Source of the DNA: Echinococcus granulosus
Taxonomy: Eukaryota; Platyhelminthes; Cestoda; Cyclophyllidea; Taeniidae
Assembly: GCF_000524195.1 (NCBI RefSeq)
Contig: NW_020170460.1
Coordinates: forward strand, 278,325 to 342,324
Length of the DNA stretch: 64,000 nt
Direction: 5' to 3'
The notes under the pieces are model-generated. The model was not told the DNA's origin. It made no database searches and was given only the letters and a program-made list of their open reading frames with translations. Position 1 is the stretch's first letter; every line of letters starts with the position of its first letter. This document shows, one piece after another, positions 33,001-46,400 of this stretch. The position numbers and the translations under genes were made by a program.

Positions 33001-34238
33001 CTAAATATGGGCCGGAAATGGCTTTTGCGCAAGAAACAAAGAGAAAAATTTCGGAAGGTGAAAAGCCGTAGCGACTTGAATAGCGGATTACCTGTCTAGA
33101 CCATACACGGCAAAAGTTGTCCTGTCAAGTCAACTCATTTCATTTGTTACAATCTGCCCTAAGTAGGACAGCAAGTGGACGACCCATGGGACCATATCAG
33201 ATGACCCTCCACTGCAGAGGGTGGAGGAGGCAGGACTTAGGTCAAACGCTCCAATCAGAGGGAGGAAATTGACCTTGCCGGCGTTTAAAACGCGTGCACG
33301 GCATTGACGCTGCCGCGAAAGTCTCTGTGCGCGAAATCGCAAATTTCCCCAACTCTTCTCTCCCCTGACCCGCGAAAAAGCACAGCTCGTGAATTGTCAA
33401 TGCCAAGTTTCTGCAGCTGATCTGTCGAATTGGTTTACTGCATTAAGGGAAAAAAGGAATAAGCTTGTTGTAGCTTCCTCAGACCTCCCTGAAGGCGAAG
33501 AGATGCACAGAAGGGTTGAAGAGACTACTGCCACGGCCAACAGGCCATGCCACCCAGCGAAAGTTCAAAGGCGGAGCCTTAACTTCCGGCAAAGCAAATA
33601 GAAGGGTGGAACAACTAACCCAAAGTAGCACACTCGTGATTCCACCTTTAAACCGCATTACTTTATCAACTCGACCATGAACCGTGTCGGTAATGTACAC
33701 TGTGAGATTGGGACTACCGAATGTAAGTGGCGGTCTGCCAGCTTTAGCCTCCTATGAAACGCGAGACGAGGCGTATCCTTCCCATTCCTCCAACCCGAAT
33801 CCCCCCTACTGCACAAAAAGTAAGTCACAAGAAAATTAAAGTCATGTATTATTCGTCGCGTGATTTAAATGAGGCATTTGGTCTTGCGAAGAAGGAAACG
33901 AAGAAGACAACATCACCGAATGTAGGGCTCTAATTGCATAACTAAATACGCAAGAGCAGGAGAAAAGGAGACACGGAAATTATGCTGGAAGGAAGAAAAA
34001 CGAACAACGCGATTGACGATGAGCGAGGACAGAAGGGGCAAAAGGTGGAGCAGTTTTTGATCCTCACATCTCGCCTTTTGTATCTCCGCTACAAAAAAAT
34101 GACAGTTGAATAATAAGACCCCATTGATTCACGTTTTCATGTCGAAAGGAGTGAAGTAGGAAGAGGGAGAGAGAAGGGCGAATAGCCGATTACTCGGAAA
34201 GACAGCGGGAAAGGCAACGGAGGTGACAGAGGGGATGA
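30090..34238. other. Intergenic region between the BAR-RhoGAP 5' end and the PFK 3' end
   Basis: About 4.1 kb that should hold the RhoGAP promoter and 5' UTR and the PFK 3' UTR. Open frames at 31324-31605 (minus), 32100-32378 (minus) and 32353-32592 (plus) have no recognised homology. A G12 run lies at 32667-32678. No obvious AATAAA was seen in the first few hundred bases 3' of the PFK stop on the minus strand. Confidence 0.6.
32667..32678. repeat. G12 homopolymer
   Basis: Twelve consecutive G on the plus strand in the intergenic region. Confidence 0.9.
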
Positions 34239-34462
34239 TTAGATGCGGTCAGCTCCGAGCATTATACTCTCAGATTCGTAGAGACTCTCGTGCTTTGCCA
34301 TGATACGCATCAGAGGGCGTAGATTGAGCCACCAGTTGTCACAGGGTACACGATGTTTGAAGTCAGTCACGCGTTTCAGATCAACCACTCGAGAGTACTC
34401 ATAAGCGCGCTTGACTAGTCCCAGAAGCACAGACGTCTCGTCGCCATTTGTGCTCACTACGC
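34239..34462 (-). CDS. PFK: PFK last coding exon
   Basis: Acceptor tctaacacag (phase 1). It encodes [20 protein letters not shown], then [20 protein letters not shown], and ends GADRI with TAA at 34241-34239. The tail after the last conserved block is about 18 residues. Confidence 0.97.
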
Positions 34463-37400
34463 CTGTGTTAGAGAAAAAACAAAAATAATATGACCTCGTG
34501 TGCTGACCCTTTGAATCCCTCGCATTTTGACTACCATATCCATTCACGACTACCAAATTGTCAGATTATGCTGAAGCAATTGCTAAACTTGTGCTACTTC
34601 GATGGCAACTCTCTTCTTAAAGGCAGTTCTTTACACTCATAGTTGCAAAAATAATACAGGAAGGAAGAAAAGTACCTACGATGATGGCTGAACCCGCACA
34701 ACGCGTTGTATTTTGGGAACTGTACAAATATTGAGCCCTGCTTGGTGGCAAACAGTTGAAAAAAGTAAATTTGAGAAGCCAAAAGTTGTCCTTAAAGAAC
34801 CACTGACGGGATTCCTAATAGTGTGTGGTCTGGCAACACAACATTCCCTCTATGCTAATTTTAGGCCGATGTCCTTGAAAAGTCAATTAAGGTGTGGAAT
34901 GCGCCCACAGTGGAACGCTACCGCCACCCCGATGCAGTTCACCTAATATGTGGTCGTTATGCCAAGAAATTCGATTCTATCCATTCCTGGACCGCAGTGA
35001 ATTATCAATTGTCAGAAAACTCGTGAGGACCGAACCGGACAGTGACCAGAAGATAAAGGAGAGGTTTCATAATTTAACGCACAGCTGCAGGCGCCTTTCT
35101 GGTCTTCTTTAATCCAGCTGCCATTCAAGTGGTCTAAAGGTGAGTGACAACCTTCCAAATAGTTTAGCCGCAACATAAACTAACATTTCGGTACATTTAA
35201 AATAACAATGCAGTGTCGCATTGAGGTGTTAGCCGGAACAGGAGGAGGAGGAAGGCCAACAACACTGTGGTAATTGAACAGCACTGACCGAAAGTATAGG
35301 GGATGGCAGCAAGGGCTTTTAAAAGGAAAATAATAAAAATTTTAATAAACATTCCCGAAATTAAGCGTTGATGTCAATGGTTCTAACGCTTGTACAGTAT
35401 TTTAAACAAAAATGAGAAAAAAATATGGCCCATGTCAACTGTTGGACAAATCTGTGCTAAGTGGAGGGAATAACGCCCTGAAACTACTTTCAGGTATAGC
35501 ATCGTACAGCAAGATTTGACCTTCTAGTCTTCCTGAATCTCATTATCACTATTGAAATGGAGCAGAAAGTAGAAATAAGGCTTAATTCTTCAATTGGAAG
35601 TAAAATGCCCCCACAAATCGAATATGGGAGATACTTAGCTGGACCCAAAAGTCTGTATAAAAATGTGGAGTAAGAGCTGAAGAGTTAGACTTACCATTCT
35701 CATTGAGGAAAGCGCTCATTTGATTGTCCAACCATTCTATAGCAAGAACACCCAGTTTGGTTCCCAGAATACGATCAAAAGGCGAGGGCTCACCACCCTG
35801 TTGAATGTGACCCAACACCGTCATTCTGCGAGGAAGACGGGCAGGAAAGGATTTTGAAAACATGGCAATTCACAGTATCGTCAATCAATGGAACGTTGTA
35901 GACTAGTAAGCGGTTACGTCCACATTACTCAAATACATTGTTCTTTGTTGCTTAGACTTACTTCCACCAGTCCAAGGTTCTATGAAGGAGATTTTACCTT
36001 GAAATTGACGGATACCAACAAATAGAGAGGGTTTAATGGAATGCTTTTACAGAAACAGAAACCACGGTTCTTTGAGTCTACTATGCACAGCAGCCTCGTC
36101 AAGTACTTAAATTAGTTAATTTTTCCACCTGAACCTGTTACTGCAATTGGGAATCGCGACTAAAAGTGCACTGCGAGGTCACGATGTCGATGGATTTTCA
36201 TGGTGCAGGACAAGTATGACATAAAAATAACGAACCTGCAGTCGAAGATGCCCTGACCCTCCTCTGAGTAGAGTTTATGGATGAAATCCGTGGAGTAGTT
36301 CTTGTTGGCCAACTCGGCACGCAGCACCAGACCACGTTGCACATTGGAGGCCATCTTGGCGCGCAGGTGTGTGACGTCCTCGCGCAAATCGTCAATGCCG
36401 AAGGCCTCCTCATGGATATACGCTGCGTCGGCGCCTCCTGCCACGGCGCCCATTGTTGCTAGATAGCCACAGTAGCCGCCCATTGTCTCCACCACAAAGA
36501 CACGACGCTTAGTACCTGTGGCACTCTGCTTGATTTTGTCAATTGCCTGGAAGTCACACAGACAGATGAACAGATGGATTGAAACATAGATAGAGCAGTA
36601 TTCAGAGAGACTAATAGATACAACGCCTAGTAGATTGATGAAGGCATGAATACGATGGATTAGCCGGGTCGAGAAATGAATGGAGAGGAGGCTTGAATCA
36701 TGAGCGGGGAGGAAGAATGGGTGGGCAACCAGACGGGTGACGTTTAAAGGCATTTATTTCCCGCTATCTTCTTGATCTGTTCAGTTTTTCTCTTTAGACT
36801 TTTGCGATTGGGCATCTGCGACAATGGCAGAAAGCTCTCCACACCTATCTCCCATAGCCAACAAGCTATTTCTAGACTCGTAAGCCTAAGGGGGGGGGGG
36901 GGGGGAAGCGAGTCATTTGCATCTAGCCATCGATTCTCTCTTGTGTTATCCGTGTTTGCATTCTGCCATTGAACAAGGAGGGCTTTTATGGACTATCATC
37001 CATGCATCAACATGCAAACAGACGAGATAGGAGACAGAGTTGACCTGAAGACAGTAATTTAGGTACCACTTTCACTTTCCATTGCTAGCTTAAATGGATG
37101 CGACGACCGATGAGAGGCTAGATTGCTGGTCAGTCAGACAAGACAACGGATGTCTGTTTGGAAAATCCAACCCTACATTGTTGTATCCCTCGTTTCTTCT
37201 ATTCGCCTAACCTTGGGTCAAGTCTTCCCAGTTGTGTTCTGGTTCCGATGACAACCTTTGGCATGGCGCTTAAAAGGATAGATCAGAAATACTTCGGGAC
37301 CTTCTAATCGAGTTACCTATGAATGGGTAGGCACGAGGAGAGGAAAAGTAAAGGCGTTTTCACCTATTCACCTCGCCTTATAGAGCTAGACAATTACACA

Positions 37401-40400
37401 GAAAGTTATTGGTGGTCTGGCATCTCCGACAATTTCACAGCGCCTTTTGGGCTTAAAGTGCCAGTTAAATACCGGGCCAGAATTTTGCAGTCTTCTTATC
37501 TGGAAGTCTCTTCTGGATTTTCCCCCTCAGAGATAGTTACGATTCAAGTATCTGACTTCCTCTAGTAGTGACAACAAGTCTGATGCCCTTCATTCTCCAG
37601 AGAGAATATTTTGAGCATGTTCATTTTTAAGGTCATGAAACAGTATCCCACTGTCACAGGTCTACATTAATGGGCAATTTCAGTTCCATCTTCGATCCTA
37701 CGTATGATAGTACTGATCCGCAAGCACTTTCAATCATAAATTTTACCGTTGAGCTAAAGCAGTAGCACTGACAGCTAAAAAGCCTAGCAATGCACTGCAT
37801 GAGGCAATAACAAGTAAGTTAAGCAAAGGTTTGATAGACCAAAGAACAATTTATTGGACTAAATGAAGTAAATTCGGTTCATTTAGACCTATACCACCCT
37901 TTCTGCCCATCAACTTAATCATGTGGTATCAGAAATCAGTCCAGACAATGCTAAGCTTTTGGAGTAGTAACACAGAGACCTCTGAATTGAAAGCATGTTG
38001 TTACAGCGTTTTTTCATTCGGACCAGTTTCCATAAAGGAACACATTCAGTTTCACCAACATAAGCCCATCACACTGTGATATTAGGCAAAATGCAGCACT
38101 CAAGAGGTGGTGCACTGAAACTACGGACTGATGTCGTCTACGAAGGCACTACTTGAACTGTGCTGTAATGGATTAAACTTTCCAAGAGAGCGCATAAAAG
38201 TTTTTAGCCTTGTTAGGATACAAAAATGACCAAGCAATCATTTCGTCCATTTCCTTCATGATTCTATTCTCTTCATATGTGCAGTTAAATTCAAGCTAAA
38301 AATCTAAAGCTTAGATCCACTGAGTCGTCCCCAAAACACAGTTGACTTACTCCAACAGTTGATCATACAAATGAGTAAACAAGAATCGAATAAAGGGGTG
38401 ACTGGGAGAAATATAAACATAACATCTTGCTTTACCGCAATTCAGTGGCACTTTGATTTTCATTCCACGCTTGTATCCTAGCTTTCACACCTATCCAGGT
38501 GCTTTAGGCACAGATACGAGGTTTCTTGACCTATCTTTCACCCACCGATTTACACAGCCATTGAAAATTTGCAGTTTAGGCATTCCTCAAGACTGATCTC
38601 ACACCAACGCATACACAAAGTTAAGTAAATATAAACAACCGCGTAGAGGTAGCTAAGGCGTGAACTTCTAGAGGCACCCCTGTGACGTTGGCAAGAGTCC
38701 AGGGTCTGGATCTAGGGCACGAAGAGTTAGCAAGAAAGATAGACTCAATTGCTGGTAAGGGTATGGCACCAGTCTACCAATCCTGTACGGTTATAGTAAT
38801 GTCACTCCCAGAACGGTAAGCCTCAGTAACTTTTCCATTAGGGCCTCGCCCACTATTCTTCGAAGTCCATATACGTTTATTCGATAAAAGACAGAAAATG
38901 GAAAAAAATAGGGTCCACCAGTGTCCTATTTCAAGATAGCACACCGCTAAGGAATTTATAAATAGAAACTTTGGAGTTATAAAACTTAGTAACCAGCAAA
39001 AACTTGAAGTAAATAGCAAGTTTTTTTCTGGTAAAAATCAAGCGCCAAAGCTAGAATCATTGACTGAATGCGTGCGCGTGAGGTAGGAACCAGTTTATAA
39101 AAAAGGAGACGACATAGAAGACGAAAATTGAGAGCCTCAATGTTTGTTTATACCACTTCCATGGCGCCAGATGAAGTCTGCTAGGTGACAGAGATAATCA
39201 GATTCATACTGCATAACAGTTTAAAACTTGTTGCAGTGTCGCCGTGGGACAGTGAAACCAAACTTCAATCTGGAGGTTGATGTCCAATCTACCACAATCA
39301 AGTTTTAAGGCAGGTGACCAGTTACAATGTGGAGTGGACTCAAGTACCGCCTTGAAAAGCAGTGATCAAATTTAAACCTTGAAATAAACTCCTTGAAGAC
39401 TGTGATCAAGTTAGTCATATTATTTTGGAGATATAGTTAGAAAGGAGAAAGAAGAGGACCAATCAGATTGCCTCGAATCACAGGTAGATTGATAATCCCG
39501 TTTGCCTAGTCTGGCAGTTGTCAAATCACAACTCCAGGAAGGAAATACGAAATATGGAAATTGACACAATTTCAAGTATTTGATTCTTAAAGGCCCATCG
39601 CCTTCAATCAAAAAGCTGACTAAAAAGAAGGGAAAGAGGATAAACTCACCAGAGTGATCTCATTGAGAGCGGTGTCAGCCCCTAGGGAGAAGTCAGTACC
39701 AGGCACGTTGTTGCTGATTGTGGCCGGGATCATGATCATAGGGATGCAAAGCTCCTTGTGTTCGCTCCTACCCTCCACCAAGTCGATCATACATTCGAAA
39801 GCCTCAAAACCACCAATCACCAGGAGACCACTGATCCTGAATTCGCCCAATCGGGCGGCCACTGCGTCCAAGCCAACTTCCCTCGGTGTAGGTCTGCGAA
39901 GAGGAAAAAAAAAAAACAAAAAAGTATCTTTTTAATTAGACTTCAAGGAATTAAGGATAAACGTTATTTCTAATGGATTCAATGCTTACGCAAACTTATT
40001 CTGGTTGGATCTATGAAAGAATTGGAATGCGAAACTCGATTGGAACATGGAATCTACCAAAAATACCGGTTGAACCATTTCTTAAATGCTTGATTTGGAA
40101 AGAGATGTATCTCTCACAGATCTAGAAAGTGAGATTAATTGGGATAAACCACCCATTTACATAAGAAAGTAAATCACCAGATACGTTTGCGTAGTCCGTC
40201 AAGCGAAATTAAGCAACCTCTAGCTCCATATCACTTTTATTTCCTGATATTCTCTTCTGTTCCGAATGTAACTGGCTACAGTCAAAAAGATGCTAATCAC
40301 TAGAAGAATTATCAGAAGAATAGGGGAGATGAGATGAGGCAGTAATTTTATCTCAAATCTTCGCATGAATCACGCCTGCGATATGAGACCCTTCATTACT

Positions 40401-43400
40401 TCCTGCGTATACGCCTTTCTTCCGACCGACATGGCTAGTTCTGCACATTAGGTTTTTGTAGAACTTATCTGTTTAGCCATTAGCAAGTGAGCAATCCTTA
40501 GCGAACAGTTCCCTTTGCAGGCCAAATATAAACATTCACAAAGCAACCTTTGCCTTCTGGGGACAAAGTGTTGTGTGGACAATGAGCTGATTGATTGCTG
40601 GAAATACAAAGTCCATTCAGCACCACAAGTCATTCAACAAAGTGTTGGTCTTTGAGTGAGACCCATATGCTTGACCTCAATGACTTTCTCTTTTATAATC
40701 ATTCACTGATAGTTCTTGACATGCTAATCACGAATTAGCTTGTCAAAAAGGCCATGCTATTCTTTACCATCAGGAATAGAGAGCATTTCCGTATTTGATA
40801 CATTTTCCATTGAGTAATTTGTCACCGAATTCATTTTTCAACCGTTTATAGGCCGTATATTGTTCTAGTACTGTACTTTTCCCAATTGCAAATTTGCCAA
40901 GAAACTTTTACAGCTTTGAAATAGGGTAAAGTCGGTTGGCAAAAAGGAAAAATGCGATTGGCTTCCGTCGGGTCCAATTGACACTGAACGTGAGTGGGCA
41001 AACTAACGAAAGCAGGAAGCACAGATAGACTGCAGTGTATGTGCCCCCCCCGTTCGCTCAGCTAAGGCACGGAAACACTTGATCGTGCTTTGTGAGTTCC
41101 TGCAAGTTACAAGTCACTGAGGTGAGACACAGGTATCTGGATGGGCCTTCTGGTCACCTGATGTAGCATAAAGAAGACATAACTACTTTGAAAACATTCA
41201 TTTCTAACCAAGACAAGGACTGGCACAAAATTCTTTTAACATCGACTATTTGAAATAAACCTCAGGCCATATTTCACCTCATCTAATAAAAAGCCTTTTC
41301 ACATGTTCCAGTGAAAATTGGATTGACCAATCAAAAGATAGCTCATGCACATACGACCTTGGTGAGGACACCAGCATAACCTTCTTGTCACTCCAATCAC
41401 ACTGGCTACCAGAGGTAATGAAATATTTAGAGGGGTCATATCGCATGCACTTTTGAGCCGTCGTGGTTTCAAAGGTACCTCTCGAATAGTTGCTTTTTAA
41501 AGAGGTAACTCAGTACTTCACCAGTTAAAACACGCAGTCAGTAATAGAGATGATAGATTGTATGCATACAGGCATTATTATTCCGGGCTCGGTTAACCAA
41601 AAACTTCATTTGGAAGGAAAAATAAGAAGTTTGTATGACTGGAAAAATCACAACCCTACTGGGCGGTTCACGAGCACCATGACACCGGTACTGGGTCACG
41701 AGCTGCAAACATTAACCAAAGCCTCATACCTTGTCAAACATCGGCAAAACTGGCTACGGTTTCCAGAATCTTTCAGCAGTCGATTGGCTCCAACCAGCAC
41801 GACCCTATGAGATCTGGCTAATATACATAACAGTGAATGTCTGCTGAACTCAAAAACCATTTAACCTCCGAAGTCAGTCTTAGTAAGCTCACTGAGTCGA
41901 TTGTCTGGCAGGGTGACTACCGAGCAGCTTAATCTGGGTGTAGGAGCTGAAGTGGAAACAAATCTACGTCTAGTAATCGAGCTGTCCTATTTTAGAGACA
42001 GTCAATGAGGTCTTTCGTTGAGCTTAAACCATCTTTCCTCCAAACATCTTTGCTGTTGTTCTAGTTACACTGTTGCTAGACAGTGAATTACATCATACAA
42101 ACTGCTGGTCGAAAATTCAGGTATTAGGAGAAAAGGCATTTCCCAATGCAAAGCGAAACGGTGAGAAATAGACAACTCACCGACGAGTGCCGAGGTTGGA
42201 GCCACCTTGGGAGACCCAGCCCCTGACATCGTCCCAGAAGATGTCACGAACCTCGCCATTGACAAGGCCCTGGAAGCCCTCAAAGATGCCCACCACATGG
42301 TAGCCCCTAGTGATGGCAATACGTGTGAAGCTACGCATTGCCGCATTCACTCCACCCGCTGGTGCGCCCACATTCACAACAGCGACACGCAATTTCGCCT
42401 GGAAAGTGAATAAACAGGATTGCTGGCCTATTGGTACGAGTGAGAAGACTGATTCGAGGAGTGGAGGTGGAGTTTTGTATCAAGTTGAGGAACATTTCAC
42501 AGAACTTAACACAACGAAGAATAGCTGCTTTTGTACTAATCAAAGTAGGAATTTCAAAAAGCCAAGTTAGTGGCCATTAAATACACACGACAGGTCAATG
42601 AAAGCATGGTTGATAGTCACACAACAAAAGGAAAAGATCAACCGTCAATGACCAGTGTACTATGTAGGAGAAAAAGTAAACATCAACACGGGATGGTTCA
42701 GAGACCATAATCTGACTTGGCAAGTAAAATTTTATTTCAAACGAACGTAGAAGAGAATGTGTTTGGTTCAATTAACTGGAGCACTAAAAAATAATGAACC
42801 AAGGTAGGCAGCCAGAGCAGAGCATTTTTAAGAGATTGGGAAATAGAGGAAGGAAGGCGTGAAGAAGGTTGGTGGAAAACTAATGTGCGAAAGATAAGCA
42901 GAACACAAACTTACGATAACTGATGGCTGTGAAAGGGACAGGATAGAACAAGACATGAACATGCATCAGTAGCAAAGCCAGATACGATAATATGATGCAT
43001 ACACCAAAGAGGAGTGGCATAATAAACAATTACTATTCGACAATCAAATGTGGTAAAAGCAAAACAAAGAGATCAAAACAGACCTTCTAGCGTCTGGAGC
43101 ATGCTAGAAGGTGAAACATAAACCCACCCTATTTTCAACAGTTGGAGGGTTGATTTTGGACAGAGTGATATACGTGTCCACATTGGTCATGAAGCTCCTA
43201 CGAAACAAAAAAAGTAATTAGACGAATATCAAATTTTATAGCATCACACAATTAGGACCATCACAGCAGATAAACAGATGACATTTGTCATTAGACTGGC
43301 GTAGATTTTGAACCTTGGGAAACAGTTTTGATGGCACTGCATTCCGACCGATCACCTTGTTGGGTGGGAAGAAAAGATAGATTTGTTGACTTTTAAACAG

Positions 43401-46400
43401 TAGCTACCCATAATTTAGTCCGGAAAGATTTGTGGAACATGAAGCGCCTTCTGTCCTTGCATAAACCACAGATCAGAAGGGCGAAAATTGGCATTACTCA
43501 GTCCAGAGGACGCCAATCTGGTTCCAGCTATTGTTAGAATAGCTCGCTGGTGTAGAAGTCCTTCTGATTCTTTTTTCCAGAGTCTACATCTCAGTTGTCT
43601 GCATTGTAGTGGGAGAATGACTAAGGCATGACTCACAAACAGTCTTGACAAATGACAGTCATACACACATGCACATGCATTCAGGAGACGTACCGTCCAC
43701 GGAGGAATACCGCCTGTTCAAAATCGCGCTTCGCGATAGCGACAGCCACAGCTCGGGTCTAGGAAAAAAGAAAAATTAAAAAATCGGTAATTTAGCCCAT
43801 ATCTCCAAATAGGGTGCTGTTAGCGAAGTTCTGCCAGGTTGCACAATTCCTGAGTTATGATGGAGCATATTCGCGAGTTTTTTGTCAAATTAAATACATC
43901 ACCTGGTGTCTACATCACTAATAGGTAAGTTCCCTTACTGAGTTGCTTGATCCCTCCTACAGGATTACCATTTTTAGGGATTATATGCGTTTGATGTGCC
44001 ACAGTAATGTTCAAGTCCTGCAGAAAATGTTCGTCAAAATTTATCCATTTTTCAGAAACAAATAGGAACTACGCATATTCCTTTCCTTTCGGTTCAAGTG
44101 ATGGTCCAAAGCCAAGCAAGTAATAAATAAGATCTAAACAATTTATTAGCATTAGAGCCTTCCTTTAGGTGCCTCTCGAGGATGATTGCGGTTACCTAGA
44201 TGGAAGAAATGAATTGCACACAAAGGAACAGTAATTCCGATGGTGGAGAGGAGGAAAGGAAAGCATGCACTTCCTCCACCATTGTGTACTGAGCTAGGTA
44301 AAACAAAGAAGGAATATCCAGTAGATTCAACAAAATATCCTTCCATGATAGATAATAAGAACTGTAAGGCTAGACTGAAAAATAAACCGCCCATCTTATT
44401 AGTCACCAAATTTCTTAGAAATACTAACCAACAATAACCACTTCTGGTCGCAGAGAAGTGATTAACAATGAACATTTTTGCCTCAAACAGGCCAAGAAAC
44501 GTGCAGCAAAATACATAAGTTGCGTCAACTACACTCCAGATTAAATCAGTGGAGTGATCAGCATGAAATTAAATGTGCTCAGATGATATAATCCATCAAG
44601 TGAATTATGTAGAAATAATATTAAGTAGGTGACTGGGTGAATGCTACTGTTGCTTAAACCGAGTGAAGATCCTAAAAGCAAGGAGACTATTGGTTCTCAG
44701 GGAAAAAGCCAGGGAGTGACAAGTACCTAGATGCTTCAATTTGGACAAAAAAGCCCTAATAGATCAACTTTTGAGTGGCTGTGGAGTCTAAGGCACCTCA
44801 CGCAGAATGGGGTGAAAGAATACCAGACCCTCTCAATCACATCACATGGGCAGCTGGTGAACTGAATGACTAAGGAGCTGTCTCTTCAAGGCAGTGCACA
44901 AGAAATCTGCTTGATAAAGTCGCCAGATATACGCAATTTCGCAATCTACACCAGCATCCGCTCATCCCAGTACCAAGCCAAACTATGATACAATTTCTGT
45001 TTGAGAGGAAAGAGATCAGTATGACAAAGGTATGCAGACAGTCTATTAGTTCAAATATGGATGAGCTACCTACCTTCTCTACACAGTGCATCAATGGCAG
45101 ACGAACAGCTTGATTTCCTACGAGAGTGATGACACAAGAGGGAAGGTCGGGATTCTTGTCCGCATCCATGAGAGCCAACACCGCCTCAGCACCCATGCGA
45201 ACACCGAGGAGGCGATCAAAAGCCGAGGGGCGACCGCCACGCTGCACGTGTCCCAGCACTGTGATACGCGTGTCCAAACCCAACTCGTCCACCATTAATT
45301 TTTGCACCATCTCACAGGTAATTGGCTTATTCTCTCGATCCACCGCACCTTCGGCTATCATAATGATGCTCACACGTTGGCCGCGTTCACGATTCTGTTG
45401 ACGAAAGCAAAAGAGCTTTTTCAAGGAAAATAAAACCAAGGAGCCACACGTGGAATTAATCAATCATTCTAGAAAATGAACAATAGGTGAGCCGATCCTT
45501 CTGCAAAACAGTGCTAATGGTCAGACCATATACAAGGGCATAAATGCATAAAGTGGAAACTCCATGCCAGACGACAGACAAATGATCAGTTGGCTGATGT
45601 CAGCAAGGCATTGAATCAATCCTCGAAACAAGCTGAGCCAAGCTCCCTCCGCCACCTAGGATTCTTTAGTTTCAGCCACTAGTAACAAATCTTAACCAGA
45701 ATATTGTCAACAGTTTGGTCACATTTTCTTATTAGCTGGATTAAACAACTCTTCAACAGGACGTGATGCAACACCTACCTGGAGCTCCACTGCAAAATTC
45801 ATCAAAATAAAAAAACACGGAGATAAACTGAGGCAAGAAACCGAAATTTGACAATTTTACCCACCCTTCGAACCTTCGAACAGAGCAACTCGGGCCAGTT
45901 GTCCATCGGTGGTACCTCGGGGATGAAGACCCAATCAGCTTCAGAGGCAAGAGCCGAAATGAGAGCAAGATAACCACAATTGCGTCCCATAACTTCCAGA
46001 ATGAAGCAACGTTGATGTGACTGCGCCGTGGTTACAATAGCATCCGCCGCCTCAATTACACGGTGCAGCGCCGAATCCGCGCCGATGGTCATGTCAGTAC
46101 CGCAGAAGTCGTTGTCAATGCTGCCCACTATGCCAACTATGTTAAGGTGCTCATGGTTCGATTTCTCCTCATCGGTGATTTTTGCTGTGTCGAAACGGAT
46201 GAGCAGTTGAATGTGATACTACGCAGGAGGATTTCAAGATAAATCCCAAAGAATTGAAAAAAATCTGAATGGCGAAAGCCTTAAATACACAGAATTCTAG
46301 GAACATATTGGGGTATTACGTAACTCATGGAATAGAGCCAGCAAGCAAACCAATCCTCGTGGTCTATAAATGTTGAGTAAATTGGACAATTTCATAACAG

